This document shows positions 34,422 to 43,134 of a stretch of 64,000 bases of DNA, piece after piece (positions within the stretch are counted from its first letter, which is position 1; each line of letters opens with the position of its first letter). The DNA comes from Allostreptomyces psammosilenae (lineage in GTDB: Bacteria; Actinomycetota; Actinomycetes; Streptomycetales; Streptomycetaceae): assembly GCF_013407765.1 (NCBI RefSeq), contig NZ_JACBZD010000002.1:568001-632000 (forward strand). The letters run 5' to 3'. Under the pieces are notes generated by a model. That model made no database searches and was not told the DNA's origin. It saw nothing but the letters and a program-made list of their open reading frames with translations. The translations under genes were made by a program, and so were the position numbers.

Positions 34422-35708
34422 GTGACGACCGCCGTCAAGACCGCGCCGCGGACCCCGGGCGGCGGGGGCCCCGCCGGCGCCACCCGGCTGGCCCGCACCG
34501 CCCGCCGGCTCACCCTCGGCCGGGCGCTGCTCATCGCCGCCGGCGGCCTGCTCCTGGTCTCCCTGGTGCGGGTGATCACCGGCGTCGACGACCTCACCTC
34601 CCCCGGTCAGGTCGCCGGAACGCTCGCCCTCGCCGTGCCGATCGGCATGGCCGCCCTCGGCGGCCTGTGGTCCGAACGCGCCGGGGTCGTCAACATCGGC
34701 CTCGAAGGCATGATGATCCTCGGCACCTGGTTCGGCGCCTGGGCCGGCTACCAGTGGGGCCCTTGGGTGGGCCTGCTGGTCGGCGTGCTCGGCGGCGCCC
34801 TCGGCGGCCTGCTGCACGCCGTGATCACGGTCGGCTTCGGCGTCGACCACATCGTCTCCGGTGTGGCGATCAACATCCTCGCGGCCGGCGTGACCCGCTA
34901 CCTGTCCACGCTGATCTTCGACGAGGCGGAGGGCGGCAGCGCCACCCAGTCCCCGACGGTCGACGCGCCGGCGACGATCACCGTCCCCGGGCTCTCCGAC
35001 GGCCTGGCCTCGCTCGCCGACCGGGGCTGGTTCTTCGTCTCCGACCTCGCCGGCGTGCTCGCCGGCTTCGTCACCGGCCTGTCCACCTTCACCCTGCTGG
35101 CCATCCTCCTGGTGGTCGGGTCCTACCTGGTGCTGTGGCGGACGTCGTTCGGCCTGCGGCTGCGCTCCTGCGGTGAGAACCCGATCGCCGCGGAGTCCCT
35201 GGGCGTCAACGTCTACCGCTACAAGTACGCCGCGGTGATCATCTCCGGTGGACTCGCCGGACTCGGCGGTGTCTTCCTGGTCGAGGTCGCCTCCAACATC
35301 TACCGTGAGGGGCAGACCGGCGGGCGCGGCTTCATCGGCCTGGCCGCGATGATCTTCGGCAACTGGCGTCCCGGCGGCCTGGCCGCCGGCGCGGGCCTGT
35401 TCGGCTACGTGGACAGCCTCTCGCTGCGCTCCGGCAGTTCGGTGCTGGCGCTGGTGCTGCTGGTCGCCATCCTGCTGGTCGGCCTGGCGGCGTGGAGCGC
35501 CTGGCGCCGGCGCTGGATCAGCGCCGCGGTCAGCGCCGTGGTCGCGGTGGCGGCCTTCTACTGGTGGCTGGCCGGTGACGAGGTGCCGAGCCAGTTCGTC
35601 TCCTTCGCCCCGCACCTGACCACGCTGCTGGTGCTGGCACTGGCCTCGCAGCGGCTGCGTCCGCCCAAGGCCGCGGGCGCGTCGTACCGGAAGGGGCAGG
35701 GCAAGTGA
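34422..35708 (+). CDS. Nucleoside ABC transporter permease 2
   Basis: A 428-residue second permease. The N-terminal core has GTLALAVPIGMAALGGLWSERAGVVNIGLEGMMI and GFGVDHIVSGVAINILAAG. The coupling loop is FGLRLRSCGENPIAAESLGVNVYRYKY, followed by GRGFIGLAAMIFGNWRPGG. It forms the membrane channel with permease 1. GTG 34413 is in frame, but GAGGGG is better placed for GTG 34422. Its stop overlaps the cdd start (GTGA), so transport and deamination are translationally coupled. Confidence 0.93.
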   Translation: MTTAVKTAPRTPGGGGPAGATRLARTARRLTLGRALLIAAGGLLLVSLVRVITGVDDLTSPGQVAGTLALAVPIGMAALGGLWSERAGVVNIGLEGMMILGTWFGAWAGYQWGPWVGLLVGVLGGALGGLLHAVITVGFGVDHIVSGVAINILAAGVTRYLSTLIFDEAEGGSATQSPTVDAPATITVPGLSDGLASLADRGWFFVSDLAGVLAGFVTGLSTFTLLAILLVVGSYLVLWRTSFGLRLRSCGENPIAAESLGVNVYRYKYAAVIISGGLAGLGGVFLVEVASNIYREGQTGGRGFIGLAAMIFGNWRPGGLAAGAGLFGYVDSLSLRSGSSVLALVLLVAILLVGLAAWSAWRRRWISAAVSAVVAVAAFYWWLAGDEVPSQFVSFAPHLTTLLVLALASQRLRPPKAAGASYRKGQGK

Positions 35709-36157
35709 GCGCGGAGCCGGCCGAGCGGCCTGGTGGCGAGGGGACGGCGGCCACGCCGGTCGGCGCGGACACCGTGGACTGGGAGCGGCTGCGCGAGCAC
35801 GCCCGGACCATGATGAGCCGCGCCTACGCCCCCTACTCGAAGTACCCGGTGGGCGCGGCGGCGCTGGTCGACGACGGCCGGGTGGTCGGCGGCTGCAACG
35901 TGGAGAACGCCGCCTACGGCGTCGCGCTGTGCGCGGAGTGCGGGCTGGTCTCCGAGCTGGTGGCCAGTGGCGGCGGCCGGCTGGTGGCCTTCGCCTGCGT
36001 GGACGGCGCGGGCCGGGTGCTGATGCCCTGCGGCCGGTGCCGACAGCTGCTGTGGGAGCACGGCGGCCCGGAGCTGCTGGTGGACACCGCCTCCGGGGTG
36101 CGTCCGATGAGCGCGGTGCTGCCCGACGCCTTCGGCGTGGAGGACCTGTCCCGCTGA
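35705..36157 (+). CDS. cdd: Cytidine deaminase
   Basis: 150 residues, small tetrameric-type enzyme turning cytidine and deoxycytidine into uridine and deoxyuridine. AYAPYSKYPVGAAALV and GCNVENAAYGVALCAECG (catalytic Glu in CAEC) are present, and PCGRCRQLLWE supplies the remaining zinc cysteines. A 22-residue low-complexity N-terminal extension is present. The start overlaps the permease stop by 4 bp. A perfect 19-bp hairpin follows within the operon. Confidence 0.96.
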   Translation: MSAEPAERPGGEGTAATPVGADTVDWERLREHARTMMSRAYAPYSKYPVGAAALVDDGRVVGGCNVENAAYGVALCAECGLVSELVASGGGRLVAFACVDGAGRVLMPCGRCRQLLWEHGGPELLVDTASGVRPMSAVLPDAFGVEDLSR

Positions 36158-36164
36158 GCGGAGC

Positions 36165-36208
36165 GACGGGGGGTGCGGGGACCACCGACGGTCCCCGCAC
36201 CCCCCGTC
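36165..36208 (+). terminator. Hairpin between cdd and deoA
   Basis: A perfect 19-bp stem (arms 36165-36183 and 36190-36208) with a 6-nt loop, 7 bp after cdd. It should end or attenuate transcription, so deoA probably has its own promoter or is expressed at a lower level. Confidence 0.8.
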
Positions 36209-36307
36209 GTCGTCCCGCCGGTGGTGGCCCGCGTCGGCCGCCCGGAACAGATCCGGGCTCTCGGTCCGTTACATGATCACGACCCCCCGTGAGCAAGGAG
36301 GCTCCCA

Positions 36308-37588
36308 GTGGACGTCATCTCGGTCATCCGCACCAAGCGGGACCACGGCGAGCTGAGCGACGAGCAGATCGACTGGGTGGTCGACGCCTACACCCGCGGC
36401 GCGGTGGCCGACGAGCAGATGTCCGCCCTGGCCATGGCGATCCTGCTGAACGGGATGACGGAACGGGAGATCTCCCGGTGGACCGCCGCCATGATCGGCT
36501 CCGGGGAGCGCCTGGACTTCAGCGCCCTGAGCCGGCCGACCGTGGACAAGCACTCCACCGGCGGCGTCGGCGACAAGATCACCCTGCCGCTGGCCCCGCT
36601 GGTCGCCGCCTGCGGCGCCGCCGTGCCGCAGCTGTCCGGCCGCGGCCTCGGCCACACCGGCGGCACCCTGGACAAGCTGGAGTCCATCCCGGGCTGGCGC
36701 GCCCGACTCAGTGGCGAGGAGGTGCTGCGCGTCCTGGAGGAGGTCGGCGCCGTCATCTGCGCGGCCGGTGAGGGCCTGGCCCCGGCCGACCGCAAGCTCT
36801 ACGCCCTGCGCGACGTCACCGGCACGGTGGAGTCCATCCCGCTGATCGCCAGCTCGATCATGAGCAAGAAGATCGCCGAGGGCACCGGCTCGCTGGTGCT
36901 CGACGTCAAGGTCGGCACCGGGGCCTTCATGAAGACCCTGGACGACGCCCGGGAGCTCGCCCGCACCATGGTCGCCCTCGGCGGCGACGCCGGCGTGCGG
37001 ACGGTGGCCCTGCTCACCGACATGTCCACGCCGCTCGGCCGGACCGCCGGCAACGCCCTGGAGGTCCGCGAGTCGGTGGAGGTGCTCGCCGGCGGCGGCC
37101 CGTCCGACGTCGTCGACCTGACCGTCGCGCTGGCCCGGGAGATGCTGGCCGGCGCCGGCATCGACGGCGTCGACCCGGCCGACGCGCTGCGCGACGGGCG
37201 GGCCATGGACGTCTGGCGGCGGATGATCACCGCCCAGGGCGGCGACCCGGACGCGCCGCTGCCCACCGCCCGGGAGACCCACACCGTCACCGCCCCGCGC
37301 GACGGCGTGCTCACCCGGCTGGACGCCTACGCCGTCGGCCTGGCCGCCTGGCGGCTCGGCGCCGGACGCGCCCGCAAGGAGGACGCCGTGCAGGCCGGCG
37401 CCGGCGTCGAACTGCACGCCAAGCCGGGGGAGTCGGTCCGCGCCGGACAGCCCCTGCTGACCCTGCACACCGACACGCCCGAGGTGTTCCAGTACGCGCT
37501 GGGCGCCCTGGACGCCGACGCCCTCACCATCTCCCCGCCCGGAACGCCACACGCGGCCCGGCCGGTCGTGCTGGAGCGCATCGCCTGA
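36308..37588 (+). CDS. deoA: Thymidine phosphorylase
   Basis: 426 residues; phosphorolysis of thymidine or deoxyuridine to base plus deoxyribose-1-phosphate. It opens VDVISVIRTKRDHGELSDEQI. The phosphate-site motif is DKHSTGGVGDKITLPLAP, then SGRGLGHTGGTLDKLESIPG (family signature), the substrate-pocket region ALRDVTGTVESIPLIASSIMSKKIAEG and DVKVGTGAFMK. The C-terminal domain RKEDAVQAGAGVELHAKPGESV is complete. AAGGAGG precedes GTG 36308. Its product feeds DeoC, encoded near 58 kb, through a phosphopentomutase step. Confidence 0.97.
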   Translation: MDVISVIRTKRDHGELSDEQIDWVVDAYTRGAVADEQMSALAMAILLNGMTEREISRWTAAMIGSGERLDFSALSRPTVDKHSTGGVGDKITLPLAPLVAACGAAVPQLSGRGLGHTGGTLDKLESIPGWRARLSGEEVLRVLEEVGAVICAAGEGLAPADRKLYALRDVTGTVESIPLIASSIMSKKIAEGTGSLVLDVKVGTGAFMKTLDDARELARTMVALGGDAGVRTVALLTDMSTPLGRTAGNALEVRESVEVLAGGGPSDVVDLTVALAREMLAGAGIDGVDPADALRDGRAMDVWRRMITAQGGDPDAPLPTARETHTVTAPRDGVLTRLDAYAVGLAAWRLGAGRARKEDAVQAGAGVELHAKPGESVRAGQPLLTLHTDTPEVFQYALGALDADALTISPPGTPHAARPVVLERIA

Positions 37589-37602
37589 CCCGCCGTCCGC
37601 CG

Positions 37603-37624
37603 CCGGCCGGCCAGCCCCGGCCGG
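37603..37624 (+). terminator. deoA terminator
   Basis: CCGGCCGG / CCGGCCGG with a 6-nt loop, 15 bp after the deoA stop codon. Confidence 0.5.
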
Positions 37625-37820
37625 GCGGGCGTCCGGGCCGCCGCCCGTCAACCACGCGGGAGGCGGAACCGGCCGGCGCGGCGCAGTCGAATCGTCCCTT
37701 TTTCAGACCCGGCGTTCCCACACGGTCGCGCCCCGGTGTAGCGTCCCGACATCGGCCCACGCGCGCCACGCCATGCCGCGCACCCGCCCACGGGGCAGAA
37801 ATACGGGGAGGAACACGGGG

Positions 37821-38294
37821 ATGACTGGGCATTTCCTGGTCCACGTCGAGCGACTCGACCGCATGTTGACGCAGCTCCGGGACGGGGCGGACCGCATGTC
37901 CGACGCCCTGCGGGCCATGGAGGACGTCGGCCCGAAGTCGACCGGATCCCGACGGTTGGACGGGGCCTGCGACGACTTCAGCGACGAGTGGCACTACGCG
38001 ATCGACAAGATCCGCGAGGGCACCAGCGAGATCGCCGGCAAGCTCGAACAGACCCGGAACGGCTACCAGCAGACCGAGGAAGCCATCCGCCAGGTGTTCC
38101 AGCCGCCGGACGGCTCCGCCCCCTCCCCCTCCCCCTCGCCCACGCCGGCCCCGACGGCCCCCACCCCGCCGGACGGATCCTCCCCCGCGCCCGCCCCGTC
38201 GCCGCAGGGACCGCCGGTGTCCACGCAGCCGTACCCCGCCGAGCCGGGCACCGTCCCGACCCCTCCGGTGACGACCCAGCCGGCGCCGGCGTAG
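37821..38294 (+). CDS. ESX/WXG-like small helical protein with Pro-rich tail
   Basis: 157 residues. Residues 1-95 are two amphipathic helices (HVERLDRMLTQLRDGADRMSDAL and WHYAIDKIREGTSEIAGKLEQTRNGYQQTEEAIRQVF) in the size and style of type VII secretion partners, with DEWHYA in place of a clear WxG turn. Residues 96-157 are a Pro/Ser/Thr-rich tail. GGGGAGGAA before the ATG fixes the start. It is first in a four-gene same-strand cluster lying between deoA and add; no EccC ATPase is nearby. Function is inferred from shape only. Confidence 0.75.
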   Translation: MTGHFLVHVERLDRMLTQLRDGADRMSDALRAMEDVGPKSTGSRRLDGACDDFSDEWHYAIDKIREGTSEIAGKLEQTRNGYQQTEEAIRQVFQPPDGSAPSPSPSPTPAPTAPTPPDGSSPAPAPSPQGPPVSTQPYPAEPGTVPTPPVTTQPAPA

Positions 38295-38396
38295 TCCCCC
38301 GCGCCCGCACGACGGCCGCCAACCGCGCCACAGGCACCATCCGCACCACCCGCACCACCCGCGACAGGGATCAGCACAGGGGGAGCTACCCACACC

Positions 38397-39755
38397 ATGA
38401 GCGAGACCGACCCGAACTTCCCGGCGCTCGGCTACAACCCGGCGCCCGGCAGCATCGAATCCATCACCCAGCTCTCCGAGAGCCTGGGCAGGGCCGCCAG
38501 CACGCTGGGGGAGGCCCACACCATCCTCACCGACATCGCCGGCAGCTCCTCGGAGGACTGGCAGGGCGAGGCCCGCGACGCCTTCGCCCAGAAGGTCGGT
38601 GAGCTGCCCCGCTACCTCGACCAGAGCCAGGAGGCGCTCGGCGAGGCGTCCGTGCAGCTGTCCAACTGGAAGGACAGGCTCGCCCAGTTCCAGGACACCG
38701 CCCGCCGCTACGAGGAGGAGGCGGCCGAGGCCACCCGGCAGTACCAGACCGCGCAGGAGGACCCGGCCTTCGCCCTCGTCGGCCAGTACTTCGAGACCGC
38801 CGAGCAGCTGCAGCAGGCCCAGGACCAGATCGACGCCGCCAACGCCACCCTGGCGCGCAGGCAGGCCGAGCTCCAGGACGTCATCGACCGCGCCCGGCAG
38901 CTCTTCGAGGACCACCAGGAGGAGGCCGGACGCGTCGCCGACGTCCTGCGCGAGTACGCCGACCGGGCACCCGACGCCGGCTTCTGGGAGGGCGTCGGCG
39001 ACTTCTTCGGCAACATGGGCGAGGCCATCAAGGACTGGGCCACCGAGAACGCCGGCCTGCTCCAGGCCATTGGCGACTGGGCGTCCCTCGGCTCCACCAT
39101 CCTCGGCATCGCCTCCCTGGCCACCCTGTGGTTCCCGCCGCTCTCCGGCGCCCTCGCCCTCGCCAGCGCCGGCCTCGCCCTCACCGCCGTCGGCACCAAG
39201 TCCCTGGCCAAGCTCGGCGGCGCCAACATCGGCTGGGGTCAGATCGGCCTCGACGCCCTGGGCGCCGTCCCCTTCGCCAAGTTCGCCACCCCGCTCATCA
39301 CCGGCTCCGTCCGGATCGGCAGCCGCGCCACGGCCACCGGCATCGAGGCCGGCCAGGCCGGCAACCTGCTGCGTCAGGGCCACAACGTCAGCCAGGGCGG
39401 CACCAGCCTGCTGCAACGCGGCATGAACATCTTCACCCGGGGCAACCCCACGGTCTCCAGCTACGTGGTCACCCCCGGAGCCGGTTCCAGCCGGTTCGGC
39501 CTGGCCTTCGACAACATGGTCACCAGCACGATCATCCCCAACGGCATCGGCCAGACGCTGGTCGCCCAGCCCACCGCCCGCGGCGTGCAGGCCCTGTTCG
39601 GGGCGTCCGGCGCGGCCCGCGTCACCCTGGAGAACGGCTCCACCATCGTCGACCCGATGTCCTGGTGGTACCGCGGCTCCAACATGGCCCGCCTCGGCCA
39701 GGGCCTGTTCGGCAAGAGCGACCGCGCCTTCACCGAGGAGGTCCCGGTCGTATGA
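38397..39755 (+). CDS. WXG-domain type VII secretion-associated protein
   Basis: 452 residues. The N-terminal WXG-type hairpin has SSEDWQGEARDAFAQKVGELPRYLDQ (WQG turn near 60). A long coiled coil runs from 95 to 190 (ARRYEEEAAEATRQYQTAQ through DDV-like helices to FEDHQEEAGRVADVLREYA). A hydrophobic stretch at 220-270 (GLLQAIGDWASLGSTILGIASL, LALASAGLALTAVG) follows, then a Gly-rich C-terminal part with no recognised toxin motif. This fits LXG/WXG polymorphic-toxin-like or T7SS substrates. The C-terminal activity is unknown and no immunity gene is obvious. Its stop overlaps the next gene by 4 bp. Confidence 0.8.
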   Translation: MSETDPNFPALGYNPAPGSIESITQLSESLGRAASTLGEAHTILTDIAGSSSEDWQGEARDAFAQKVGELPRYLDQSQEALGEASVQLSNWKDRLAQFQDTARRYEEEAAEATRQYQTAQEDPAFALVGQYFETAEQLQQAQDQIDAANATLARRQAELQDVIDRARQLFEDHQEEAGRVADVLREYADRAPDAGFWEGVGDFFGNMGEAIKDWATENAGLLQAIGDWASLGSTILGIASLATLWFPPLSGALALASAGLALTAVGTKSLAKLGGANIGWGQIGLDALGAVPFAKFATPLITGSVRIGSRATATGIEAGQAGNLLRQGHNVSQGGTSLLQRGMNIFTRGNPTVSSYVVTPGAGSSRFGLAFDNMVTSTIIPNGIGQTLVAQPTARGVQALFGASGAARVTLENGSTIVDPMSWWYRGSNMARLGQGLFGKSDRAFTEEVPVV

Positions 39756-40768
39756 GTCAGGGGCAGCAGCCGGGCACCGCCAACGCACACGGCCGCCCGC
39801 CGTCGAACGGTCGGCGCGTGCTGCTCTGCCTCTACTTCGTCGGGCAGGTGGTGCTGCTGCCGCTGGCCTGGGTGTGGAACCTGCTCTACCTGGTGGTCGC
39901 CGTACTGGCGGGCGTCTTCGCGGCGCCGGGCGGCGACCTCAGCGGCGCCGGCATGCTGGCCGCCCGCCCGATCGGCCCGGCGCAGCTGCGCCGCCTGCTC
40001 AGCCGGGACCCCGAGGTCTGGAACCGGCACCTGCGGGAATGGCTGCCGCCGCGGCTGCGCCGGGCCGAGGAGCGGACCCGCGAGCGCGGGCAGCGTGTCG
40101 CGGTGTTCCACGTGCCCCGCCACCACCACGCCGGACTGCCGCCCGTGGCGGTCGCCCGGCTGGCCGCCGAGCACGGGTGGACCACCGGCACCGACGGCAC
40201 CGCCCCCGCCCCCAGGGACGTCCTGCCGCTCCGCCGCGAGCTGGCGCCGGAACCCACCGCCGGCCGCGCCCACCCCGGGGCCCCCGACCACGCCGCCCCC
40301 GGCACCCCGTGGGGACCGCACCCGCTGCCCAGCCCCGGGCTGCGCCCGCTGCTGCTCCTGCCCAGCCTGCTCTACGTCCCGGTGCTGCTGGTGCTGCGGC
40401 TGGTCTGCGGCGCGCTGTACGGCCTCGTCGAGGGCGTCGCCGGCACCACCGGTGGTCAGCCCAGGCGGCTGCTGAACGCCCTGGACACCGCCGGCCGCAC
40501 GCCCTCCTGGTTCGTCGCCCCCTGGCGCGTCGTCCGCAACTCCATGGACGACCCCCAGTGGTGGCGCGACCGCGTCACCGGAGCGCTCAGTCGGGCGGAG
40601 ACGGCCCGGGGCTCGGCGTCGATCCGCACCCAGCTGGATTTCGGCACCTACCGCGGCATCGGGGCCCTCCAGGCCCTGCGCATCGCCGAGGAGCGGGGCT
40701 GGCGGCCGGACCCGGACGTGCCGTACGCCGTCGAGCCGACCCACCGCATCCGGCTGCGGCGCGCCTGA
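39752..40768 (+). CDS. Membrane protein of unknown function in the T7SS-like cluster
   Basis: 338 residues, not recognised. Hydrophobic segments are at about 25-60 (LLCLYFVGQVVLLPLAWVWNLLYLVVAVLAGVF) and 195-225 (LLLLPSLLYVPVLLVLRLVCGALYG), giving two or three membrane passes. The loop between them is basic and Pro-rich with FHVPRHHHAGLPPVAVARLAAEHGW, and the C-terminal domain has IRTQLDFGTYRGIGALQALRIAEERGW. The RLAAEHGW and RIAEERGW stretches look like two versions of the same short 'row-finding' helix often seen in cluster proteins of this type. ATGA overlap with the previous gene indicates coupling. Confidence 0.7.
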   Translation: MSQGQQPGTANAHGRPPSNGRRVLLCLYFVGQVVLLPLAWVWNLLYLVVAVLAGVFAAPGGDLSGAGMLAARPIGPAQLRRLLSRDPEVWNRHLREWLPPRLRRAEERTRERGQRVAVFHVPRHHHAGLPPVAVARLAAEHGWTTGTDGTAPAPRDVLPLRRELAPEPTAGRAHPGAPDHAAPGTPWGPHPLPSPGLRPLLLLPSLLYVPVLLVLRLVCGALYGLVEGVAGTTGGQPRRLLNALDTAGRTPSWFVAPWRVVRNSMDDPQWWRDRVTGALSRAETARGSASIRTQLDFGTYRGIGALQALRIAEERGWRPDPDVPYAVEPTHRIRLRRA

Positions 40769-40831
40769 CACGCCCGTGCGGCGCGCCGCCCGTCCGTTCA
40801 CCACCCTCCCCGAACCGCAGGAGCCCCAGCC

Positions 40832-41686
40832 ATGGCAACCGAGACCGTGGAGACCGCAGCCCCCGAGACGGCAGCCCCCGAGACGGCAACCCCCGCGGAG
40901 GAGGCGCACAGATCCGACGCGCCCGACGTCACCTTCCGGGTCCCCGAGGGGTTCTTCTCCCTGCCGCTGGAGGGCACCGAGGACGAGCGGGCCGAGGCAC
41001 TCGTCCGGCTCGCCGACCAGCTGCTGCCCGGCGGCGACGTCTACCAGCGCGCCCTGACCCTCGCCCACATGGCGACCGCCGCCGAGCAGGAGAGCGCCGT
41101 CGGCACCCTCTACTCGGGCTTCGCCCTGCTGCGCACCGAGGCCGACGAGGTGGCGCTGATGACCCTCCGCGCGGCCGTCGCGCGGATGCGCAACCCCGCC
41201 CCGTCCGTCGCCGTCTCGCTGATCGCCGACGCCCTGGAGACGGAGCGCCCGGTGCGGACCGTGCAGATCGTGGACCTGCCGTGCGGGCCGGCCGTCGTCT
41301 CGATGGAACTGCTCGGCTACGAGCTGCGCCAGGACGTCGAGGTCCCGGAGGAACTGGTGGCGCCGGCCCCCGAGCGCGACCCGGAGGACGTCCCGGAGGA
41401 CGGCCCGGGCGACGGCCGGTTCTGGCTGGGGGTCGCCGAGGTCCGGGTGCCGTTCCCGAGCGGCGACAAGGTGCTGGTGCTCTCCATGAGCACACCGACC
41501 CTGCCCGAGTACGGCGAGTTCGTCACCAAGCTGGCGGAGATAGCCGAGACCATCTCCTTCACCGGCCGCGACTACATCGACGACATCGAGGACGGCGTCA
41601 CCCCCGCCGCGCCCCCCGCCCCGGCGGCGCCCGCCGAGAGCCCCGCCACCAGCCGCCTGCTCAACCGCATGCGCGGCCTGGGCTGA
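40832..41686 (+). CDS. Soluble protein of unknown function, last gene of the T7SS-like cluster
   Basis: 284 residues, no signal or membrane segment. The Ala/Thr/Glu-rich start (ETAAPETAAPETATPAEE, three short repeats) is followed by one compact domain: VTFRVPEGFFSLPLEG, ERAEALVRLADQLLPGG, LYSGFALLRTEADEVALMTLR, WLGVAEVRVPFPSGDKVLVLSMSTPTLPEY and FVTKLAEIAETISFTG. Proteins of this kind sit in streptomycete secretion clusters, where I suspect a chaperone-like role. That is inference. It converges with the MFS gene at 41735. Confidence 0.7.
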   Translation: MATETVETAAPETAAPETATPAEEAHRSDAPDVTFRVPEGFFSLPLEGTEDERAEALVRLADQLLPGGDVYQRALTLAHMATAAEQESAVGTLYSGFALLRTEADEVALMTLRAAVARMRNPAPSVAVSLIADALETERPVRTVQIVDLPCGPAVVSMELLGYELRQDVEVPEELVAPAPERDPEDVPEDGPGDGRFWLGVAEVRVPFPSGDKVLVLSMSTPTLPEYGEFVTKLAEIAETISFTGRDYIDDIEDGVTPAAPPAPAAPAESPATSRLLNRMRGLG

Positions 41687-41734
41687 CGATCCGGCGGCCG
41701 GGCGGGCCGAGGTGCGGGTGCGGGCCCGGGCGGT

Positions 41735-43012
41735 TCACCGGCCCGGGCGCAGGGCGGCCCGGGGGACCAGCGCGGCGGTGGCGGCCAGGGCCAGCAGCGC
41801 GAAGACCACGACGGCCGGCCAGCCGAACGTCTGGAACGGGACGCCGGCGACCGGGCCGCCCAGGCTGCTGCCCAGGTAGTAGGCGCCGAGGTAGAGCGCG
41901 GTCGCCTGGGCACGGCCCGTCGCCGCACGGCCGCTGACGGCGGCTGAGGCCGTGGAGTGGCCGGCGAAGAAGCCCGCCGTGACCAGCACCAGGCCCAGCA
42001 GGACCACCGGCAGCAGGTCGGACAGCGTGGCCAGGATGCCCACCGCGGCCAGCGCGACACCGCCGTGCAGCACACCGGCGCGGCCGAAGCGGGCGGTCAG
42101 CGCGCCGGTCCGGGCCGAGGTGACGGTGCCGGCGAGGTACACCAGGAACACCAGCCCCACCGCCGTCTCCGGGAGCGAGAACGGCGCGGCGGCCAGGCGG
42201 TAGCCGACCAGGTTGTAGACCGCGCCGAACACCGCCATCAGCAGCAGGCCGGCCGCGTAGAGCCGGCGCATCGCCGGGTCGCCGAGGTGCCCGCCGAGGG
42301 TGCGCAGCAGCGCCCGGGGACTGACCGGGCTGGGACGGAAGTTGCGGGCCCGGGGGAGCAGCAGCCGGAAGGCGACGGCGGCGAGCAGCGCGACGGCGCC
42401 GACGGCGGCCAGCGCCCAGCGCCAGCCCCAGGCGTCCGACACCGCCCCGGTGAGCAGGCGGGAGGACATTCCGCCGATGCTGTTGCCGGCCACGTACAGC
42501 CCCATGGCGCCGGCCAGCGAGCCGGGGTGCACCTCCTCGGCGAGGTAGGCCATGGCGGTGGCGGGCAGGCCGGCCAGGGCGACGCCCTGGAGGGCGCGCA
42601 GGGCGAGCAGCGTCTCCGCGTTCGGGGCGACGGCGACGAGCAGCCCCAGCACGGCGGCGGCGAACACCGACACCGTCATGACCGTGGTGCGCCCGTACCG
42701 CTCGGAGAGCGCGCTGACCGGGATGACCGCCAGGGCGAGGGCGCCGGTGGCGAAGGAGACGGTGAGGCTGGCGCGCGCCGGGCTCAGCCCGAGTCCGTCG
42801 GAGATCGCCGGCAGCAGCGCCTGCGTGGAGTACAGCAGGGCGAAGGTGGCGATCCCGGCGGCCAGCAGGGCGAAGTTGACGCGGCGGAAGGCCGGGCTGC
42901 CCGCGCGGTGGCGCGGATCGCGGCACGGGGCCTGGGCGGACGTGGTCGGCGCGGTGGCCGGCCGGGGGTGCGGGGGAGTGGTGGGGGAGGGAGCGAGCGT
43001 GGCGGTGGTCAT
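41735..43012 (-). CDS. MFS transporter, DHA1-like (YnfM/AraJ type)
   Basis: 425 residues with 12 predicted helices. A 45-residue Pro/Thr-rich start is followed by FALLAAGIATFALLYSTQALLPAIS, VSALSERYGRTTVM (motif A), RALQGVALAGLPATAMAYLAEEV and a second half with LTARFGRAGVLHGGVAL. The paired arrangement with a divergent LysR gene and a T-N11-A box between them implies regulation by that LysR protein. The transported compound is unknown; relatives export sugars, arabinose-like compounds or drugs. Confidence 0.92.
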   Translation of the reverse strand: MTTATLAPSPTTPPHPRPATAPTTSAQAPCRDPRHRAGSPAFRRVNFALLAAGIATFALLYSTQALLPAISDGLGLSPARASLTVSFATGALALAVIPVSALSERYGRTTVMTVSVFAAAVLGLLVAVAPNAETLLALRALQGVALAGLPATAMAYLAEEVHPGSLAGAMGLYVAGNSIGGMSSRLLTGAVSDAWGWRWALAAVGAVALLAAVAFRLLLPRARNFRPSPVSPRALLRTLGGHLGDPAMRRLYAAGLLLMAVFGAVYNLVGYRLAAAPFSLPETAVGLVFLVYLAGTVTSARTGALTARFGRAGVLHGGVALAAVGILATLSDLLPVVLLGLVLVTAGFFAGHSTASAAVSGRAATGRAQATALYLGAYYLGSSLGGPVAGVPFQTFGWPAVVVFALLALAATAALVPRAALRPGR

Positions 43013-43067
43013 CGTCCTCTATCCGCGGAATGCGTTCGTGCCATCGAACGTAGGAGCGCCGCGCTTG

Positions 43068-43082
43068 ATGCGTCCAATGCAT
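43068..43082. promoter_or_regulatory. LysR-type T-N11-A operator candidate
   Basis: ATGCGTCCAATGCAT, an ATGC/GCAT inverted repeat with T-N11-A geometry, lies in the 122-bp divergent region, 53 bp before the LysR start and 56 bp before the MFS start. Confidence 0.55.
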
Positions 43083-43134
43083 GGAAATGGCAGGATCGAT
43101 GCCGAGAGGTATGTAGCGAGGTCAGGGGGGATCA

